Assembly: GCF_041260155.1 (NCBI RefSeq) | Contig: NW_027248277.1 | Coordinates: 23,159,822-23,223,821 of the forward strand | Length of the DNA stretch: 64,000 bases | Source: Ptychodera flava | Lineage: Eukaryota; Hemichordata; Enteropneusta; Ptychoderidae | Direction of reading: 5' to 3' | Shown: positions 23,165 to 57,209 of the stretch, in pieces | Layout: each line of letters begins with the position of its first letter | Position numbering within the stretch: position 1 is the stretch's first letter | Program-made: the position numbers and the translations under genes | Notes under the pieces: generated by a model | The model's input: the letters and a program-made list of their open reading frames with translations, nothing else | Database searches by the model: none | Told to the model about the DNA's origin: nothing

Positions 23165-24655
23165 TTATTTATTTATTTATTTAACTTTATTTACTGTCGA
23201 TAAAATTTTTGGCCAATAAGGCCGATCTTCCACAAGGTCGACATTAAAAATTTACAGAATGACAAAATATCTTATTTTCCAGGTCGTTGTTGTCTGAAAG
23301 TGTCGAATAATTTGAAATAAAACGCGAGTGTGTAATTAAAATTAACAGTTTTAAAAATAATTTATCGCTGAAAAAAAATTCTCTCACACTTACATATTTG
23401 AATGATACGATTGCTTCACATATGTCTTATCTCCTGCTGTGTTGATGTAGAATACGTCTCGGAGAGAGAGACACGGGTGCGTTATTTTTTAAATACTTTT
23501 CTGATCTACCATCGAGGGTAGGGTTCCTTTTAAATGTCCTGAAGAAAGAATCATGTCACTGTCTTACTTTGTCAAAAATCGAATATTTTCCCAATAGAGT
23601 TAAGACAGCCTGTGATGTCAGCCATTTTCAATGTCAAACATTAGAAATATATTTGTACCCTCCTCAGTCATCGCATGCCTATCTCACTCTAATTGTTTGG
23701 GTGTTACTGCTACCCCGTCATGATGTCGATGTATACAGACGACAAACTACGCGAATTGAAGCGATCTCGGTGTCACATAATTTAAATGGGTCTCAATGTG
23801 GAAATGTGTCCATACAACGTTTCTTAGATATACAAGGAAAACAGCAAACCAGTTTTTGTTACAAAAATATTAATAGAAAATTGACGTTTCTAACAATAAA
23901 ATCCCGTATTTAGGATGTTACTTTGCATAAAATATTTACCCACTCTGCATTTGACATAATGTACCGAAGCACTCAACTCACTATGAGCTAATGATGTTTT
24001 TTTTGTAGGAAAACATTGACATCGAATGGACTTTCTGTCGTACAACACTATGGATGGACTTTATTAGAGGACCCATCTTGCCACCTCCATTCAACTTGAT
24101 CCCAACTCGCAACTTTATAACGAAAATTTTCAAATCGATGTTCTGCAAATCGAACAGCACAAGTCCAGAGGTATGTTGTTTTTATTTTTTTCACAACACA
24201 CGGTATCGTCCTGCAAGCATTGTAAAACTGAGATCTTATCACATATCTCAAAAGCACATCACTATTTCAACTGATTTCGTGGTATCAACTCGCTATAATC
24301 AAAATAACGGAAAATTGGTTTTTTCTCTTCAGAATGTTGGAGTTGCGGAGTTGTGCCACCACGGACATGGCGAAAACAATAGTGAACTGCCTTATAAAGA
24401 TGTGAGTTGTGATATTCCTCTTCGTTCACATCATCACTTTCGCCACGTGTGTGACTTTCTTGACCACTGCAACTTATAGAAATACGGTTTCTAACAAGTA
24501 CATAATATGCATTTCTTTGACAGGTGCTTCGTGTTCTCACCATGCAGTACGTTAGCAAGTACATTAAACTTGGCAGTCAAGGGCCAGTACACAGACACGC
24601 GACTACTTTACCGCATACTATCGATGATGAACTTAGCGATGTCGTATACATGTAA
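2218..24655 (+). CDS. TRPC-like cation channel gene, copy A (spliced; first exon is upstream of the window)
   Basis: Nine exons on the + strand join in compatible phases into one TRPC-family subunit, a plasma-membrane non-selective cation (usually Ca2+-permeable) channel that works as a tetramer. In order they encode a short ankyrin region, the TRP_2 region (YAAISSPAYICFTSDDP), a linker, six membrane segments, a pore loop with LIW, the TRP box (EWTFCR), LPPPFN and a short C-tail ending at TAA 24653-24655. The first exon starts with two bases of a split codon, so at least one exon lies before position 1; copy B shows what it should look like. The protein would be roughly 700 residues, shorter than typical TRPCs (about 800-950), because only one clear ankyrin-like exon is seen. 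The pore exon seems disrupted, so this copy may be a pseudogene or contain sequence errors. Family assignment is firm; subtype is unknown. Confidence 0.85.
3219..3773. mobile_element. Hairpin-headed insertion in copy A intron 2
   Basis: Copy B (48735-48765) reads straight through where copy A has about 550 extra bases. The left end is a near-perfect hairpin (3243-3342) extended by GGATAAA/TTTATCC at its base. Just inside is GACTTAAAAACTATC (3362-3376), and its inverted partner GATAGTTTTTAAAAGTTGG sits at the right end (3755-3773). This hairpin plus terminal inverted repeat layout recurs in an unrelated sequence at 40012 and 51535. No ORF; non-autonomous and unclassified. Confidence 0.6.
3243..3342. 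repeat. Near-perfect hairpin, ~48-bp arms and 3-nt loop
   Basis: Left arm 3243-3291 (GGGCTCTTCTGGTATATAAA onward to CGAGGCC), loop TGC 3292-3294, right arm 3295-3342 is its reverse complement with one indel. GCCCGAGTACGAGGG occurs on both outer flanks (3229-3245 and 3339-3353) in direct orientation. Confidence 0.92.
4228..4440. mobile_element. MITE, family M1 copy 1
   Basis: About 213 bp with ~30-bp terminal inverted repeats: left GATTGGAACTAATTTGGGAT (4230-4249), right ends AATTAGTTTAAATCGTGTT at 4440. The same termini occur at 14678, 27768 and 35735. No coding capacity. Confidence 0.75.
4443..10148. mobile_element. 5.7-kb long-inverted-repeat DNA element flanked by TTAA
   Basis: Left arm 4443-6585 and right arm 8495-10148 are inverted copies of each other, about 1.65 kb once a Penelope-like fragment (about 4597-5068) is removed from the left arm. 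Matching pairs include GGCGCGGAG at 4464 with its complement near 10125, TCTATGGCCTCTCACA at 4501 with 10081-10096, CTTGCGACT at 5139 with 9911-9919, TTTATTTTCCACCTAAGATA at 6220 with 8896-8915, and TTCACTGTCTCGTTAC-type sequence at 6541 with about 8535. TTAA sits at both ends (4439-4442, 10149-10152), and copy B has a single TTAA at the empty site (49353-49356). The 1.9-kb centre has no ORF of note. TTAA is the target of piggyBac- and Kolobok-type transposases, so the element is probably a non-autonomous TTAA-inserted foldback; the superfamily is not determined. Confidence 0.78.
4597..5068 (+). mobile_element. Penelope-like element 3' fragment, nested in the left arm
   Basis: The frame encodes SSNIPSSPAYGVYISQLLRY, then SRACKSYEDF, LVRQGFSESRLVK, a TAA (4770-4772), FKKFYGRYGDVVSKYDLSVS and MSDSIPNFD. 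This matches the C-terminus of the minus-strand element at 33745-34000. The following 3' tail (4875-5050) also matches 33535-33740 and 29520-29660. The right inverted arm lacks it, so it inserted after the long-IR element formed. The in-frame stop shows it is dead. Confidence 0.82.
10253..10403 (+). CDS. TRPC-like copy A, ankyrin-repeat exon
   Basis: 151-bp exon, acceptor ttctcttctcag (10241-10252), donor GTATGT at 10404; enters in phase 0 and leaves one base. It encodes ERNFNINQTISSNG, then MVTALQVAAENNSFEMVYYL and LSQGAQRLKEP, matching the last TRPC ankyrin repeat (VTPLILAAHRNNYEIVKILLDRGA type). The two preceding ankyrin repeats of classical TRPCs are not visible in this frame or in intron 2, so the N-terminus is either short or contains an exon I did not recognise. 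A (CATA)n microsatellite starts about 30 bp after the donor. Confidence 0.87.
10432..10560. repeat. (CATA)n microsatellite in copy A intron 3
   Basis: About 28 units of CATA/TACA then a short ACGT variant run. It sits ~30 bp past the ankyrin-exon donor, as does a longer tract in copy B (49709-49873), so the tract predates the duplication. It generates spurious repetitive ORFs in several frames. Confidence 0.97.
11173..11430. repeat. Direct repeat of ~149-bp units
   Basis: GATCCAATATGGCTGCCGTG starts at about 11175 and again at about 11325, each followed by the same text through TTATTCAAAGTTGGTACAAG. A third, diverged member is at 14150-14280. Part of the 11026-14648 element. Confidence 0.9.
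11481..12800. repeat. Two tandem ~657-bp units with internal microsatellite
   Basis: TTTTTACGCTCCCAT begins both units (11479 and 12138), followed by GCAAATGGGAGGTATTCGTA, a TATG microsatellite, GTCCGTCCACATCAAAAACT and a T-rich end. They are about 90% similar by eye. Decayed ~150-bp subunits containing TAGCTTTGATAT continue to about 13110. Confidence 0.9.
14678..14785. mobile_element. MITE, family M1 copy 2 (one end only)
   Basis: AACACGATTGGAACTAATTT opens a copy of the MITE seen at 4228 and 27768. The right terminal repeat is missing; sequence shared with copy B resumes at about 14785. Confidence 0.6.
15657..15832 (+). CDS. TRPC-like copy A, TRP_2 domain exon
   Basis: 176-bp exon, acceptor gtacag (15651-15656), donor GTGAGT at 15833. 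With the one base left by the previous exon it reads HKIEDIDIAEKLQLFKVYAA, then ISSPAYICFTSDDPLLTAFG and ISERLHKMEKTGG. This is the conserved TRPC segment between ankyrin repeats and S1 (TRP_2; canonical form YRALASPAFISLSSEDPILTAFELS). It leaves in phase 0, which fits the next exon. Copy B has the same exon length and phase. Confidence 0.9.
16060..16106. repeat. (CT)n microsatellite
   Basis: Uninterrupted CT dinucleotides just downstream of the TRP_2 exon of copy A. Copy B has only TCTG/TGTC-type sequence at the matching place (57395-57450). Confidence 0.95.
17170..18508 (+). mobile_element. 5'-truncated LINE (non-LTR retrotransposon) in copy A intron 4
   Basis: The insert starts inside the YADD catalytic motif of the reverse transcriptase (ADDIVILAENADNLQS, then NWCLKWRMVAHDSKSQVVHF) and runs open to TAA at 18352-18354, followed by a 3' UTR ending ATAAATATCCATACC. 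The RT C-terminal part has YKYLGVIFHEHLNF and a Cys/His cluster ICEFCDLRTPETETHFLFYC typical of LINE ORF2 ends. Imperfect target duplications ATACTATTCTTCTATAC (17153-17169) and ATACTTTTCTTATAC (18509-18523) flank it. Copy B has one such site (58217-58232). The open frame suggests a young insertion, but it lacks the endonuclease and most of RT and cannot move on its own. Clade not determined (I/Jockey-like group possible). Confidence 0.85.
17218..18354 (+). pseudogene. LINE reverse-transcriptase C-terminal fragment
   Basis: 378-codon open frame without a native start; coding sense actually extends back to about 17170. It contains the RT thumb/connection region and a C-terminal CxxC...HxxxxC zinc-knuckle-like motif (residues about 298-316). 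The RT fingers, palm motifs before YADD and the endonuclease are absent. No indels seen, unlike the LINE in copy B. Confidence 0.8.
20826..21005 (+). CDS. TRPC-like copy A, pre-S1 linker exon
   Basis: 180-bp, phase 0-0 exon; acceptor tttaatttacag, donor GTATAT at 21006. The peptide begins VHLSNIYMKLEDFTVELLEM, followed by CEDSATLRTVLHG and, at the end, RWKTVNEAIDKNQKK. It corresponds to the TRPC linker [22 protein letters not shown]...LKLAIKYEVKKF. This cytosolic helical linker connects the ankyrin region to the membrane domain. Confidence 0.85.
21233..21945 (+). CDS. TRPC-like copy A, transmembrane exon S1-S5
   Basis: Large 713-bp exon; acceptor tttctccgacag, preferred donor AG|GTAGGT at 21946 (leaves two bases). 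It starts FISHSHIQEIMRSAW, the counterpart of TRPC FVAHPNCQQQLLxIW. Hydrophobic stretches lie at residues about 29-54 (pre-S1), 68-86 (S1), 97-112 (S2), 121-141 (S3), 152-172 (S4) and 195-219 (S5). WNVID at 120-124 matches the conserved WNxxDF motif. The S3-S4 region is shorter than in vertebrate TRPC1/4/5. After S5 the frame continues YDGVKRLQRIEASESWD, the pore turret. An alternative donor GGC|GTAAAG at 21902 would end the exon in phase 0 and drop that turret. Open throughout with no internal stop. Confidence 0.9.
22383..22625 (+). CDS. TRPC-like copy A, pore-loop and S6 exon (apparently disrupted)
   Basis: One frame reads QNLIWSVSGS, then after about 30 residues ITGNILYGMFCFFIIIICL and a stop. 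The next frame immediately continues NLCIAMMSETYTKIK up to an AAG|GTATGT donor at 22626. Together these match the TRPC pore helix (LFWxIFG) and S6 (YVLYGxYN...LLNMLIAMxNSSYQEIE), so one base is missing at about 22577-22582. If the good acceptor at 22382 (gatttag) is used in the phase demanded by the long S5 exon, there is also an in-frame TGA at 22396-22398. An acceptor at 22401 avoids it but requires the shorter S5 exon. The left boundary is therefore uncertain. The pore is divergent: LIW replaces LFW and SVSGS replaces the IFGLS-type sequence. Either a pseudogene lesion or a base error explains the frameshift. Confidence 0.72.
23092..23188. repeat. (TTTA)n microsatellite
   Basis: About 23 TTTA units, with one slip, between the pore exon and the TRP-box exon of copy A. 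Confidence 0.97.
24009..24170 (+). CDS. TRPC-like copy A, TRP-box exon
   Basis: 162-bp phase 0-0 exon; acceptor tttttttgtag, donor GTATGT at 24171. It reads ENIDIEWTFCRTTLWMDF, then GPILPPPFNLIPT and ITKIFKSMFCKSN. EWTFCR corresponds to the TRP box (EWKFAR) just after S6, and LPPPFN to the second conserved TRP motif. These are the most diagnostic residues of the gene and place it in the TRPC subfamily. Confidence 0.92.
24333..24401 (+). CDS. TRPC-like copy A, short C-terminal exon
   Basis: 69-bp phase 0-0 exon between ttttttctcttcag and GTGAGT. It encodes NVGVAELCHHGHGENN followed by SELPYKD; the closing YKD joins to VLRVL of the next exon, resembling the TRPC YQKIMKRLIKRYV segment. The His-rich HHGHG stretch is not a family hallmark. 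The small size makes this weaker alone, but the splice sites and phase fit exactly. Confidence 0.72.
24524..24655 (+). CDS. TRPC-like copy A, terminal exon
   Basis: Acceptor atttctttgacag, then VLRVLTMQYVSKYIKLGS, matching the TRPC C-terminal helix (IMKRLIKRYVxxxI), and an acidic end DDELSDVVYM followed by TAA at 24653-24655. The sequence around the stop, AT|GTAAGG, could instead be a splice donor, so further C-terminal exons are possible. No other TRPC-like coding sequence was seen between here and the start of copy B. Confidence 0.72.
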   Translation: MLRVLTMQYVSKYIKLGSQGPVHRHATTLPHTIDDELSDVVYM

Positions 24656-26972
24656 GGTAGAATGAGCCTCGGGGAAAGCCATTCGGACTCTCAAATTTGT
24701 ACAACTATTTTCTTAGGTACCACTTGTGACAGCTCACTTTAAAGCTCTTGCAGTAAAAAGATTCACCGTCTTTCTTAGTTATATGAGTTATATAAGGAGA
24801 GATTGAGCAAACGTTTATTGAATACTTCTGTTTCGAAGCAAATGGCAACTTAACGCGACACTGAAGGATTCGATCACTGCATCAAAAGGCAATAATACAG
24901 ATAAATTCACATTAACTTTGTTGCTTGTATCATAGAATAATACGTGTGAATTCACAGGATTCCACACAAATACAGGTGTGCTAAGTAAAACAGATGGATT
25001 CTTGACTGTATTCATTTGTATATGCGCTATTCAGCTATAATTCAAGCAATAATCCATGCAAAGTATTATAGGATTTCACTCAGTGGATGTGTGTCTTAGG
25101 TTGTTCATCTTACATTATTTCATAGTACAGTGCTCTACCATTTACAATACTTAAATCTGGTAAAGAGTTATAGATTTTTTTTCCCAAAATATTTCAAAGA
25201 CTTAGTTATTGCGTGCAAGCATGAATTCAAACCAAAATCAATCAACTTAACAGGTTCGCCAGAAATTGTATTTTGAGTAAACAACATTCAAGAGATGACA
25301 TAGCTATTTAAACTTGATGTGCGATGACATGACTGCCGTAATCTACGTAATTGGTATGCTGTGCACAAACGTATTAACTAAATTCCAGTTAGTTTTACTA
25401 CATTTGTAGACAGCTTAAGCAGCAGTCGTTAGGGATCTTTCAATATGACGCCATTATAACTGTGATTTCAGTGACGAGTTACATATATTTGCCAGAAGGG
25501 ATATTATTTCGTTTATAATTCATGTAAATCATTACAGCATGATTTGTACTTTTAAATTTTACTCTTATGCTTTTCGTGTTAAAAGGCCAAAGAAGCTTTT
25601 GACCGGCCTGCTAGACATAAAAGGTTCACATGCATGCCATTATGCAATGATTAACACCTTGAATATTATCTCGTCAAACCAGCTGTTTTGTCTCTTAAGG
25701 TAATCCATATAGACAAATACATTGCATTGCGATTTTAATTCTATTATATCCAACATAGAGTGGTCAACTTCTACAGCCAATTTTCTCATGCATATATTAA
25801 CTTACTTACTCTTATATATGTAATTGAAGAGGGTTTAAATCACTTACAAGATAATACAAGAACAAGGGGTGTCCGTAAAGTTTATTCCAATAAGCAATTT
25901 GAATGGAAACGTTAAGCGATGCTTTCTCGCTCACTGCAATATAATGATTTGTCATCAGTGAGAAGTCAACTCAAGCAATTATTATTCCGATAAAGTGCAA
26001 AATCATCAAATGGAATTCACGAGCAACTATTTGAGTATATTAGTCTCACTTGCACAATAAGTATGGGTGAAAGGCCTAAATATCTGATCTCGAAGCAACT
26101 ATTGATGAGAAAAATTCAGATTTTATAAATAAAATCGCAGTCTGACATTAACGGATCTTTTATGGTTTCATTTCAAGAACAAAAGTTGAAAATAATCAAA
26201 GCGACAATGTTGTCATCAAAAGTGTATTATAAAAGATATTTCTTATTAACTGATAACAGTTTATTTGCAAATGTATCATTGAAAAAGTTTTATGTAGACT
26301 TAAGATGTTTCAATGTTTAAAGTGTCACAGAGTCAGTGATCACACGTAGGCAGGTTTAAGCTAGGGAAACCCGTTGCAATGGCGTTTGCACCAGCTCTAT
26401 ACACGATTACATTTTTTCAAAGAAGTTATAGCTCTCGTGGATGTATGCTATGTTACGGTCGACATGGAAGAGAAGATAAAATTGCGACAGTAGAGAGAAC
26501 GTAACGCAGAGGTGCTTAAGCATTTCGTGCGAATAAGGTTACGCACAGGTTCAGTTTAGGAGGGACAACTCACGCACCCGAGTCACGTAATGCTTTGACT
26601 AGCAAATTGTGCTTGATATCAGGTAATCATAAAGTTATTATAAAAACCTTGAATTTTGTGTCAGAACAATCGTACAGATTCATTGTGGTAAAATAAACAA
26701 CAACCTTGATGTCAAAAGACTGAATCGGTAGCCGTTCATGTCCTTTTCACGGGAACGCATGTTAATCTCTCGCATATACGAGTCAAGATATTCAAAGATT
26801 TATCTTAAAGCTCGTGAAATATTGGAATCTCTACACCATGAATTCCTCATAAATATTATTTTGTATTTTTATTCGTTCAAAATTTATACAATCGTTTCTT
26901 TTTTTTTACAAATTTATAATTTTTTATTGTCACAAAAACATTGTATGATCATATACATATAATATATATATA

Positions 26973-27022
<50 letters not shown>

Positions 27023-27767
27023 TATATACGATTTACAACGACTCTTGTACACAATGCCTTGAATCGCAATTATTGTTATCCGTTTTGTCACACTATTCCT
27101 GACTCGATATTGTTTAGATTTAGTCCGTTGATTAAAGATCTCAAAATACCGCAACATTATTACGTAGAAACTTTTTATGTTGGTATTAAGGTAGAATGCC
27201 CCTCGGTCCTTTTTATGAATATTGAAAGTTGCATCCATTTTGAATGTAATAAACCCGGTAAGTGTTACGTGATTTGTGAAGCCAGCGCCAACCTTTGCAC
27301 GGTGCCCCCCTCCCCCCGATTTTTATTGTGATTTTGTAAGAGAATAGTCGAAAGTTTCACTTAGGAAAGCTTTATCAAAAGTTTAAAGGTAAACTGTTAC
27401 CAGTTCCAATTTTGCCACAGTTACCATGGAAAGAGAATATCTAACCAATCACAGATTTTAAGCGGGTAACCGCTTTTTAAACCTGCGCCCTCATATTGGC
27501 ATTCTGAATACCAAGGAATGCCCCTTTGACCATATATGGGCATATTTAGATTACAGGTGATTGTATACCTTTAAGCCTCTCACTTTCGAGGCGCGTACTA
27601 CCTTAAGCAATACCGAAGGGATTCGATGCATGTCAGCTAGAGTTTGAAGTTGTTTACAATGGTCATAAATAATATTATCAGTTAATCGATCATTAGCTCC
27701 AAATAAATATAATGTTCAAATACTACAGTGTCTCATCTTAGATTCTCTATGTTGAAACTCACTTAAA
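24656..27767. other. Intergenic region after copy A
   Basis: AT-rich, with a (TA)n tract at 26957-27020. Short ORFs (for example 26738-26962) show no domain or codon pattern I recognise. An AATAAA-like signal occurs at about 26124, far for a 3' end; no clear polyadenylation site near 24655 was identified. Confidence 0.5.
26957..27020. repeat. (TA)n microsatellite
   Basis: Two TA runs separated by a single TATT slip. Potential cruciform-forming but otherwise ordinary. Confidence 0.95.
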
Positions 27768-27992
27768 AACACGATTGTAACTAAGTTGGGATGTTTATTG
27801 GATCTTCATTTTTTAAAATTTCTCTAAAGTGTAAGGTGCCACACATTTGAATGTTGAAATATTATAGATTACTCATAAAGACGAGAGTATAACTTAAAAA
27901 GAAAAGCAGATGAGTAGATGAGTTTTACATTTTCAGATTAAAACCGACATCACTTCGCTATCTAATTATCCCATATTAGTTCAAATCGTGTT
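27768..27992. mobile_element. MITE, family M1 copy 3
   Basis: Left AACACGATTGTAACTAAGTT, right CCATATTAGTTCAAATCGTG then TT; ~225 bp. Interior shares GGTGCCA...TTGAATGTTG with copy 2 and AAGCAGATGAGT-type sequence with copy 1 in inverted sense. Complete copy in the intergenic region. Confidence 0.78.
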
Positions 27993-28091
27993 CTGAATAT
28001 GACGCATCTTAATTAATACCAAGCAAGAAATGTTTTGTTACTCTGCCCAACAATTGTTCTCCTGAAGAAATGTAGATTTCTTTGAGGAGGC

Positions 28092-28442
28092 ATCATGGGC
28101 CAGTGGCTAGAGCAGTGGACTCACGATCAAAGGATGGCGAGTTCGAGCCCCGGCATGGCTATGATGTTGTGTCCTTGAGCAAGGCACTTTATTCCTCATT
28201 GTTTCTCCCCACCCAGGAGTGATGGGTACCTGGTAGGACAGAGGTTGTTATGTGTGCGTTTAGCTCTGCTGCGCTTATTGGCTGCACATGTGAGCTGTTG
28301 TTTGCTCCCCGGGGAGTTGAGTGGTATCATATTAGGTCCAGTGACCAGGGCTAATAATAAAAAGCGCCTTGATCACTTGTATTTGTGGATATGTGCGCTA
28401 TATAAGAACCCAATATTAATTATTATTATTATTATTATTATC
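28092..28442 (+). mobile_element. tRNA-derived SINE with (ATT)n tail
   Basis: The head is tRNA-like with an A-box-like TGGCTAGAGCAGTGGAC (28103-28119) and a B-box-like GAGTTCGAGCCCC (28140-28152), which act as an internal Pol III promoter in SINEs. The body has GTGTCCTTGAGCAAGGCACT (28170-28189), resembling the conserved central core of V-type SINEs. The 3' end has GTGCGCTATATAAGAACCCA (28393-28412) and then ATT repeats, the kind of tail shared with partner CR1/L2-type LINEs. Single copy in the window, no ORF. Confidence 0.8.
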
Positions 28443-28449
28443 ATTATTA

Positions 28450-31400
28450 TTTGCTGTATAGCCGAACAACACTGTAATATGTTCAAATTCGCCTCTGATG
28501 ATGTTCTTTGTCCACTTTCGGTCCTTGCAATACAGAAGAGTAAAAAGTTAACCAACTTAAAAAAGTACACTGTCAGATCGAGAGATTTATCCCGGTGAAA
28601 ATATCTGCTGACATGACTCACTAAATATGATGCAGTATAAAAGACACGGTAAACGTGGCCGCACATCGACAAGACACAGATAAGTGGAGCAGATTCCATT
28701 GACGCTGTCGATATCGTCTCCATTTAGGACTGTATTTAAAACACATCCAAAATCATCCGAAGAAAAAAAAACGGACAAGCACATCCCAGGGGACCAAGTA
28801 TTTAGATTTCCTTGTGGTATAACAATAGATATCCGTCAATATATCCCTCTTTTTCAAATATTTCGAGTTCGCTACAACGTCGCGCGGAAAAGAGAGTAGC
28901 GGAAATTTTGTTTTGCTTTAACTGGTAGTACTACAGGTATCGCACGCGACGTCAGAGGGCCACACTATGTGCTCTCTGCCTGTTTTAAAGAGACATATTT
29001 CCATTACAAAAATGACAAAAAAGTTCAACGGAACTACAGATTCAACACACTATCACTGCATTTGCTTGCATAGGTGAGTGTACATACGATGGGTTTTTGC
29101 ATTCCAGTGATATACCAAAAACATTACGGCTTCGGCTGAATGTATCCCAGATTATTTTGTTTGTAAGGAGCTAACTCTAATTGAAAATGGTCATATGCAA
29201 GCAATATTAAGTTGGTCAACGCCACTTTACAAGAGAAACGCCTTTTTTTGTGGGGAAGACTTCAAAGACGACAAATTTTAATTTAGTTAGACCACAAGGT
29301 TATCCTGCATTTCTTTCCCTGGCGATCACATCACTCTAAAGGGCAAACGACTACGATCAAGAACACTATGTATACTCACCAGACGACTATGGCCGACACC
29401 CACTGTTGACAACATTATCTAAACTTGCTACAGCCATAGCTATGAATAGAATACACCATATCCCTGTCGGCCTTTAAAGCTTTGCAAGCGCCTCTTGTCA
29501 TATCTACGCTTCCACAAATAGACATCAAATCAGGTCCAATAATCGTTATCATTCAAGGTAACTAAGAAATTTACCAGGTCCTAGGAACATATTGAAAATG
29601 ACAAAGGCAATGGGGTCATCTTGAACCACAAAATAGTGGTGGTACAAAATGTTGTTTGATAGGAAAATTATATGTGACTTGCCTGCTAAAGTTTGTTTTT
29701 AATCGAATGAAGGAGTTAAGATTTCAATAACATCTTACAATATTTCTACAATTAGGAGAGTCCCATTTTTTATAATAATGCAGTTTAATTCTACATAATC
29801 ATTTTCTATGCAAGTTATCTGCACCTCCATAGAGCTGCATTCATAGGTAAGATTATCATGTGTGATATTCATTTCACATTACCTATTCTTTCTGGTACTA
29901 GGGAATAACAAATTAGCAACCTGTGGGCGAAACAGAAAACATTTCGTCAATACTTTTGCAGACCCACAAAACGTTGGCCACAACGTCAAAAGCCCGTGGA
30001 CTCTATTGTCAGCAATGTTTTCACCCGACAATATGAAAGCATACTGCCACATCCGGGTTTTTGGTCTTTACATTTTAATGAATTTGCAACACAACTTCCG
30101 GGTCAAAACTAGAGCTTATTCTGGCGTACTGTATAAAGTAAAGTAAAAGGAAATTTCCCCAACAATTCTGCGTTTTAAACTTCTCGAACCATTTTTTGGA
30201 ATAATATCAATACGCCGTTGGGGATTTGTCAATCATTTCTAGTCGTCGGTCAAGTGAGTGAGGAACACGGCGCTTACGTCTGTGTACGGAGCAAATGACA
30301 GATTACCTCACACAGCACGTAACTTCAGCGAAGTTATACACGATTTCAAAGATAGCATAGGGCTAGAATTTAACAAAGTTACGTTATTTTTCGAGAACAA
30401 TAAACCCACAGAATCTCGGCGCGTGCGCTGTGTAACGTCTCGCTCGTCCGACCGTAGCCTGGTTTCAATGCTTACGAAACGCACGGTAATGCAACCAGCT
30501 TTGAGTTCGTTGCTTCCGAAAATTATATCTACCTAATTCCTTCTGAATATACAGATGTTATACTCTTACGCTTCCGTAGTTTAGATTATTATTGTCTTAG
30601 TCCATGAAAATATTGATTTCATTGCACGACTCTTTTTGAGGCTCAATCTGCGGCGTGAGTGAGCACTAGACTACCTATTGTTGCAGTTCAGGTGGCCATT
30701 GGGCCAATACGGATACGAACCCCAATCATGACTACAAAACTAAAATACGACTCAAAATTTGTGAAGTGGATGGATTTTGCAAGACTCTAAAAAAGTTACG
30801 ACTGTTTTCACAAATATTCAAGTCGAACAAAGTTTGATCGCAGGAGAAATACGGGCCGCCATGTTGATTGTTCATTTTGACGTAAGAACATCGAAGATCG
30901 ACGCAAAGCATGTTCCGACGCACCAAAATTGATGACATAGACGCGGTTTGCCGTTACGTAAAACGACAAGAGTTAAAATCCCGATATTTCTGTGCAGAGA
31001 CGACAGACTTTGCCTTTACGTGTGAAAAGAAGTTTAAACCATGGAATGATTTTAGAAAATCGATAACTGATGAAGTTGTAACCTATAATTTTTTGACTGG
31101 TGTACTCGCCGCGTAGTCCATCACCTAAGGTTAAAATTCGAATATGGCTTGCGAAGATGCAGGTGAGTGGCTATTTATGATGTCGGGAAATGGACAGAGA
31201 GGGCGCTGTGAGAAACTAATTTGCTTTCGAAAATTTGGCAGATATATAAGCCAACGGGTGAAAGTATTTTTAGAATCTGGATCCACAGTTATTCTTTTTG
31301 TTTGCAGAGTTTGTCATCTGGCTGATTGATTTGCACTATTGCAGAGATTGTGATATCATTGATGTCACGGTGATCAGTATTGAAATGAGAGGTTACATCG

Positions 31401-32433
31401 GTGTCGCTTGTGGCGTGTTGTCGAAAGATGATTGTTGAAACGCTGCGTAATGGATATCTCAGTGCCCCCCCACGTAATTTTCAGCGGACACTACTCATTG
31501 CTCCAGCACTGCCAATAGCCACCAACTATGAATTCAGAAACAACATTCTGTCAGACTAAGAACCTTATATTGCTCACTACGTGCAAACGCTGCTTAAAAC
31601 AACATGTAATCTGTGAAAACAATAATTTATTTATTTCTGCCTTACAAAAGGTCACTTTCTTCACTGAAACTCCACACATTGGGAACTAGGTAGCAAATTA
31701 TTTGTAGAAAATTTGTCGGGAAATTTTTAAGAACAAACTCAATAATAATATCCCAACACCTGCATGTCATTCTAACTGGACAAGAGATAATAGTGTGAAT
31801 AATTTCAAGATACCAATCGTACAGAACAAATCCTTATGAAGTATAGAGTACAAGTGCTCTAGAATGCTATATGTGTCTTATAATTGTTTTATCACTAGTG
31901 TTGGTTTATGGTTCATTTGTTTTCCTTTGTATTCTGTTTAATGTGTTTTTTCTTCTCTCAGCCTACTTTATTAGATTAGTTTTAACTGTTTTATAGCAAA
32001 TATAATATTGTTCATTTGAATTCACAGTTTTAGGTTTTTAAAAATGTTAACTAAAATATGACTTTTTATATTTTGAATATACCATAATTGTTACCCCTAC
32101 TTAGAGATTTTGTACTTGTTAGTTTGAACTGCCTACGGTACATCTGCAACCAAACCAGGACTGAATTCCCCTCTGGACGGAAGGGACATTATCTAACTGC
32201 AAATTTGCAAGTACAACGTAAAGCCATATTAAGCGTTTGACTGTGATAAGCACGATTTGCTGTGAACAATGGAGTTTGTTAGAACGTAGGTATGAGAGGA
32301 CAGTTACTTAGCAACGAATGCGTGTTTGTAATACTGTCTTAAACAGGAATAAGCTGGACAATTAACATGTCAGAGATATAGCATTGCTTGGAATCAGCAT
32401 TGCCATTCAACGAAGCCTTTCCATATATGTAAC
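28450..32433. other. Intergenic region and presumed promoter/5' UTR side of copy B
   Basis: Apart from a Penelope-like 3' tail at about 29520-29660 I recognise nothing. Open frames at 29862-30146, 30258-30536 and 30910-31116 lack recognised motifs; they may be chance ORFs or exons of unknown genes. The first exon of copy B begins after an AT-rich stretch (31900-32100). No convincing TATA box or initiator could be assigned. Confidence 0.45.
29520..29660 (-). mobile_element. Penelope-like element 3' tail (solo)
   Basis: On the minus strand this matches the 3' tail of the element at 33535-33740 and the + strand copy at 4900-5045: shared words include ACCACTATTTtGTGGTTCAA, CCTGGTAAAT and GATTATTGGACCTGAT. 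No coding sequence is attached, as expected for extreme 5' truncation. Confidence 0.72.

Positions 32434-57209
<24,776 letters not shown>

Larger units (their letters stand above)
190..24700 (+). repeat. Duplicated unit A of the tandem TRPC-like segmental duplication (left part cut off)
   Basis: Intron and exon sequence here recurs in order in unit B with interruptions. Anchors (A to B) are 190-300 to 35520-35620, 830-1300 to 35950-36400, 2218-2360 to 39573-39715, 2530-2900 to 48020-48400, 10150-10403 to 49350-49688, 14800-15500 to 51140-53060, 15657-15832 to 57034-57209 and 19490-20400 to 61700-62980. The growing offset (35.3 to about 42.2 kb) reflects insertions in one copy or the other. 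The right boundary is set only by the gene end. Confidence 0.85.

Noticed and set aside
28100..28160. tRNA-like sequence with A- and B-box
   Set aside because: No complete cloverleaf, and it is continuous with a SINE body and tail, so it is the head of a retroposon.
30258..30536. ORF in the intergenic region, and those at 29862-30146 and 30910-31116
   Set aside because: No recognised motif and no flanking splice sites I trust; cannot be told from chance.
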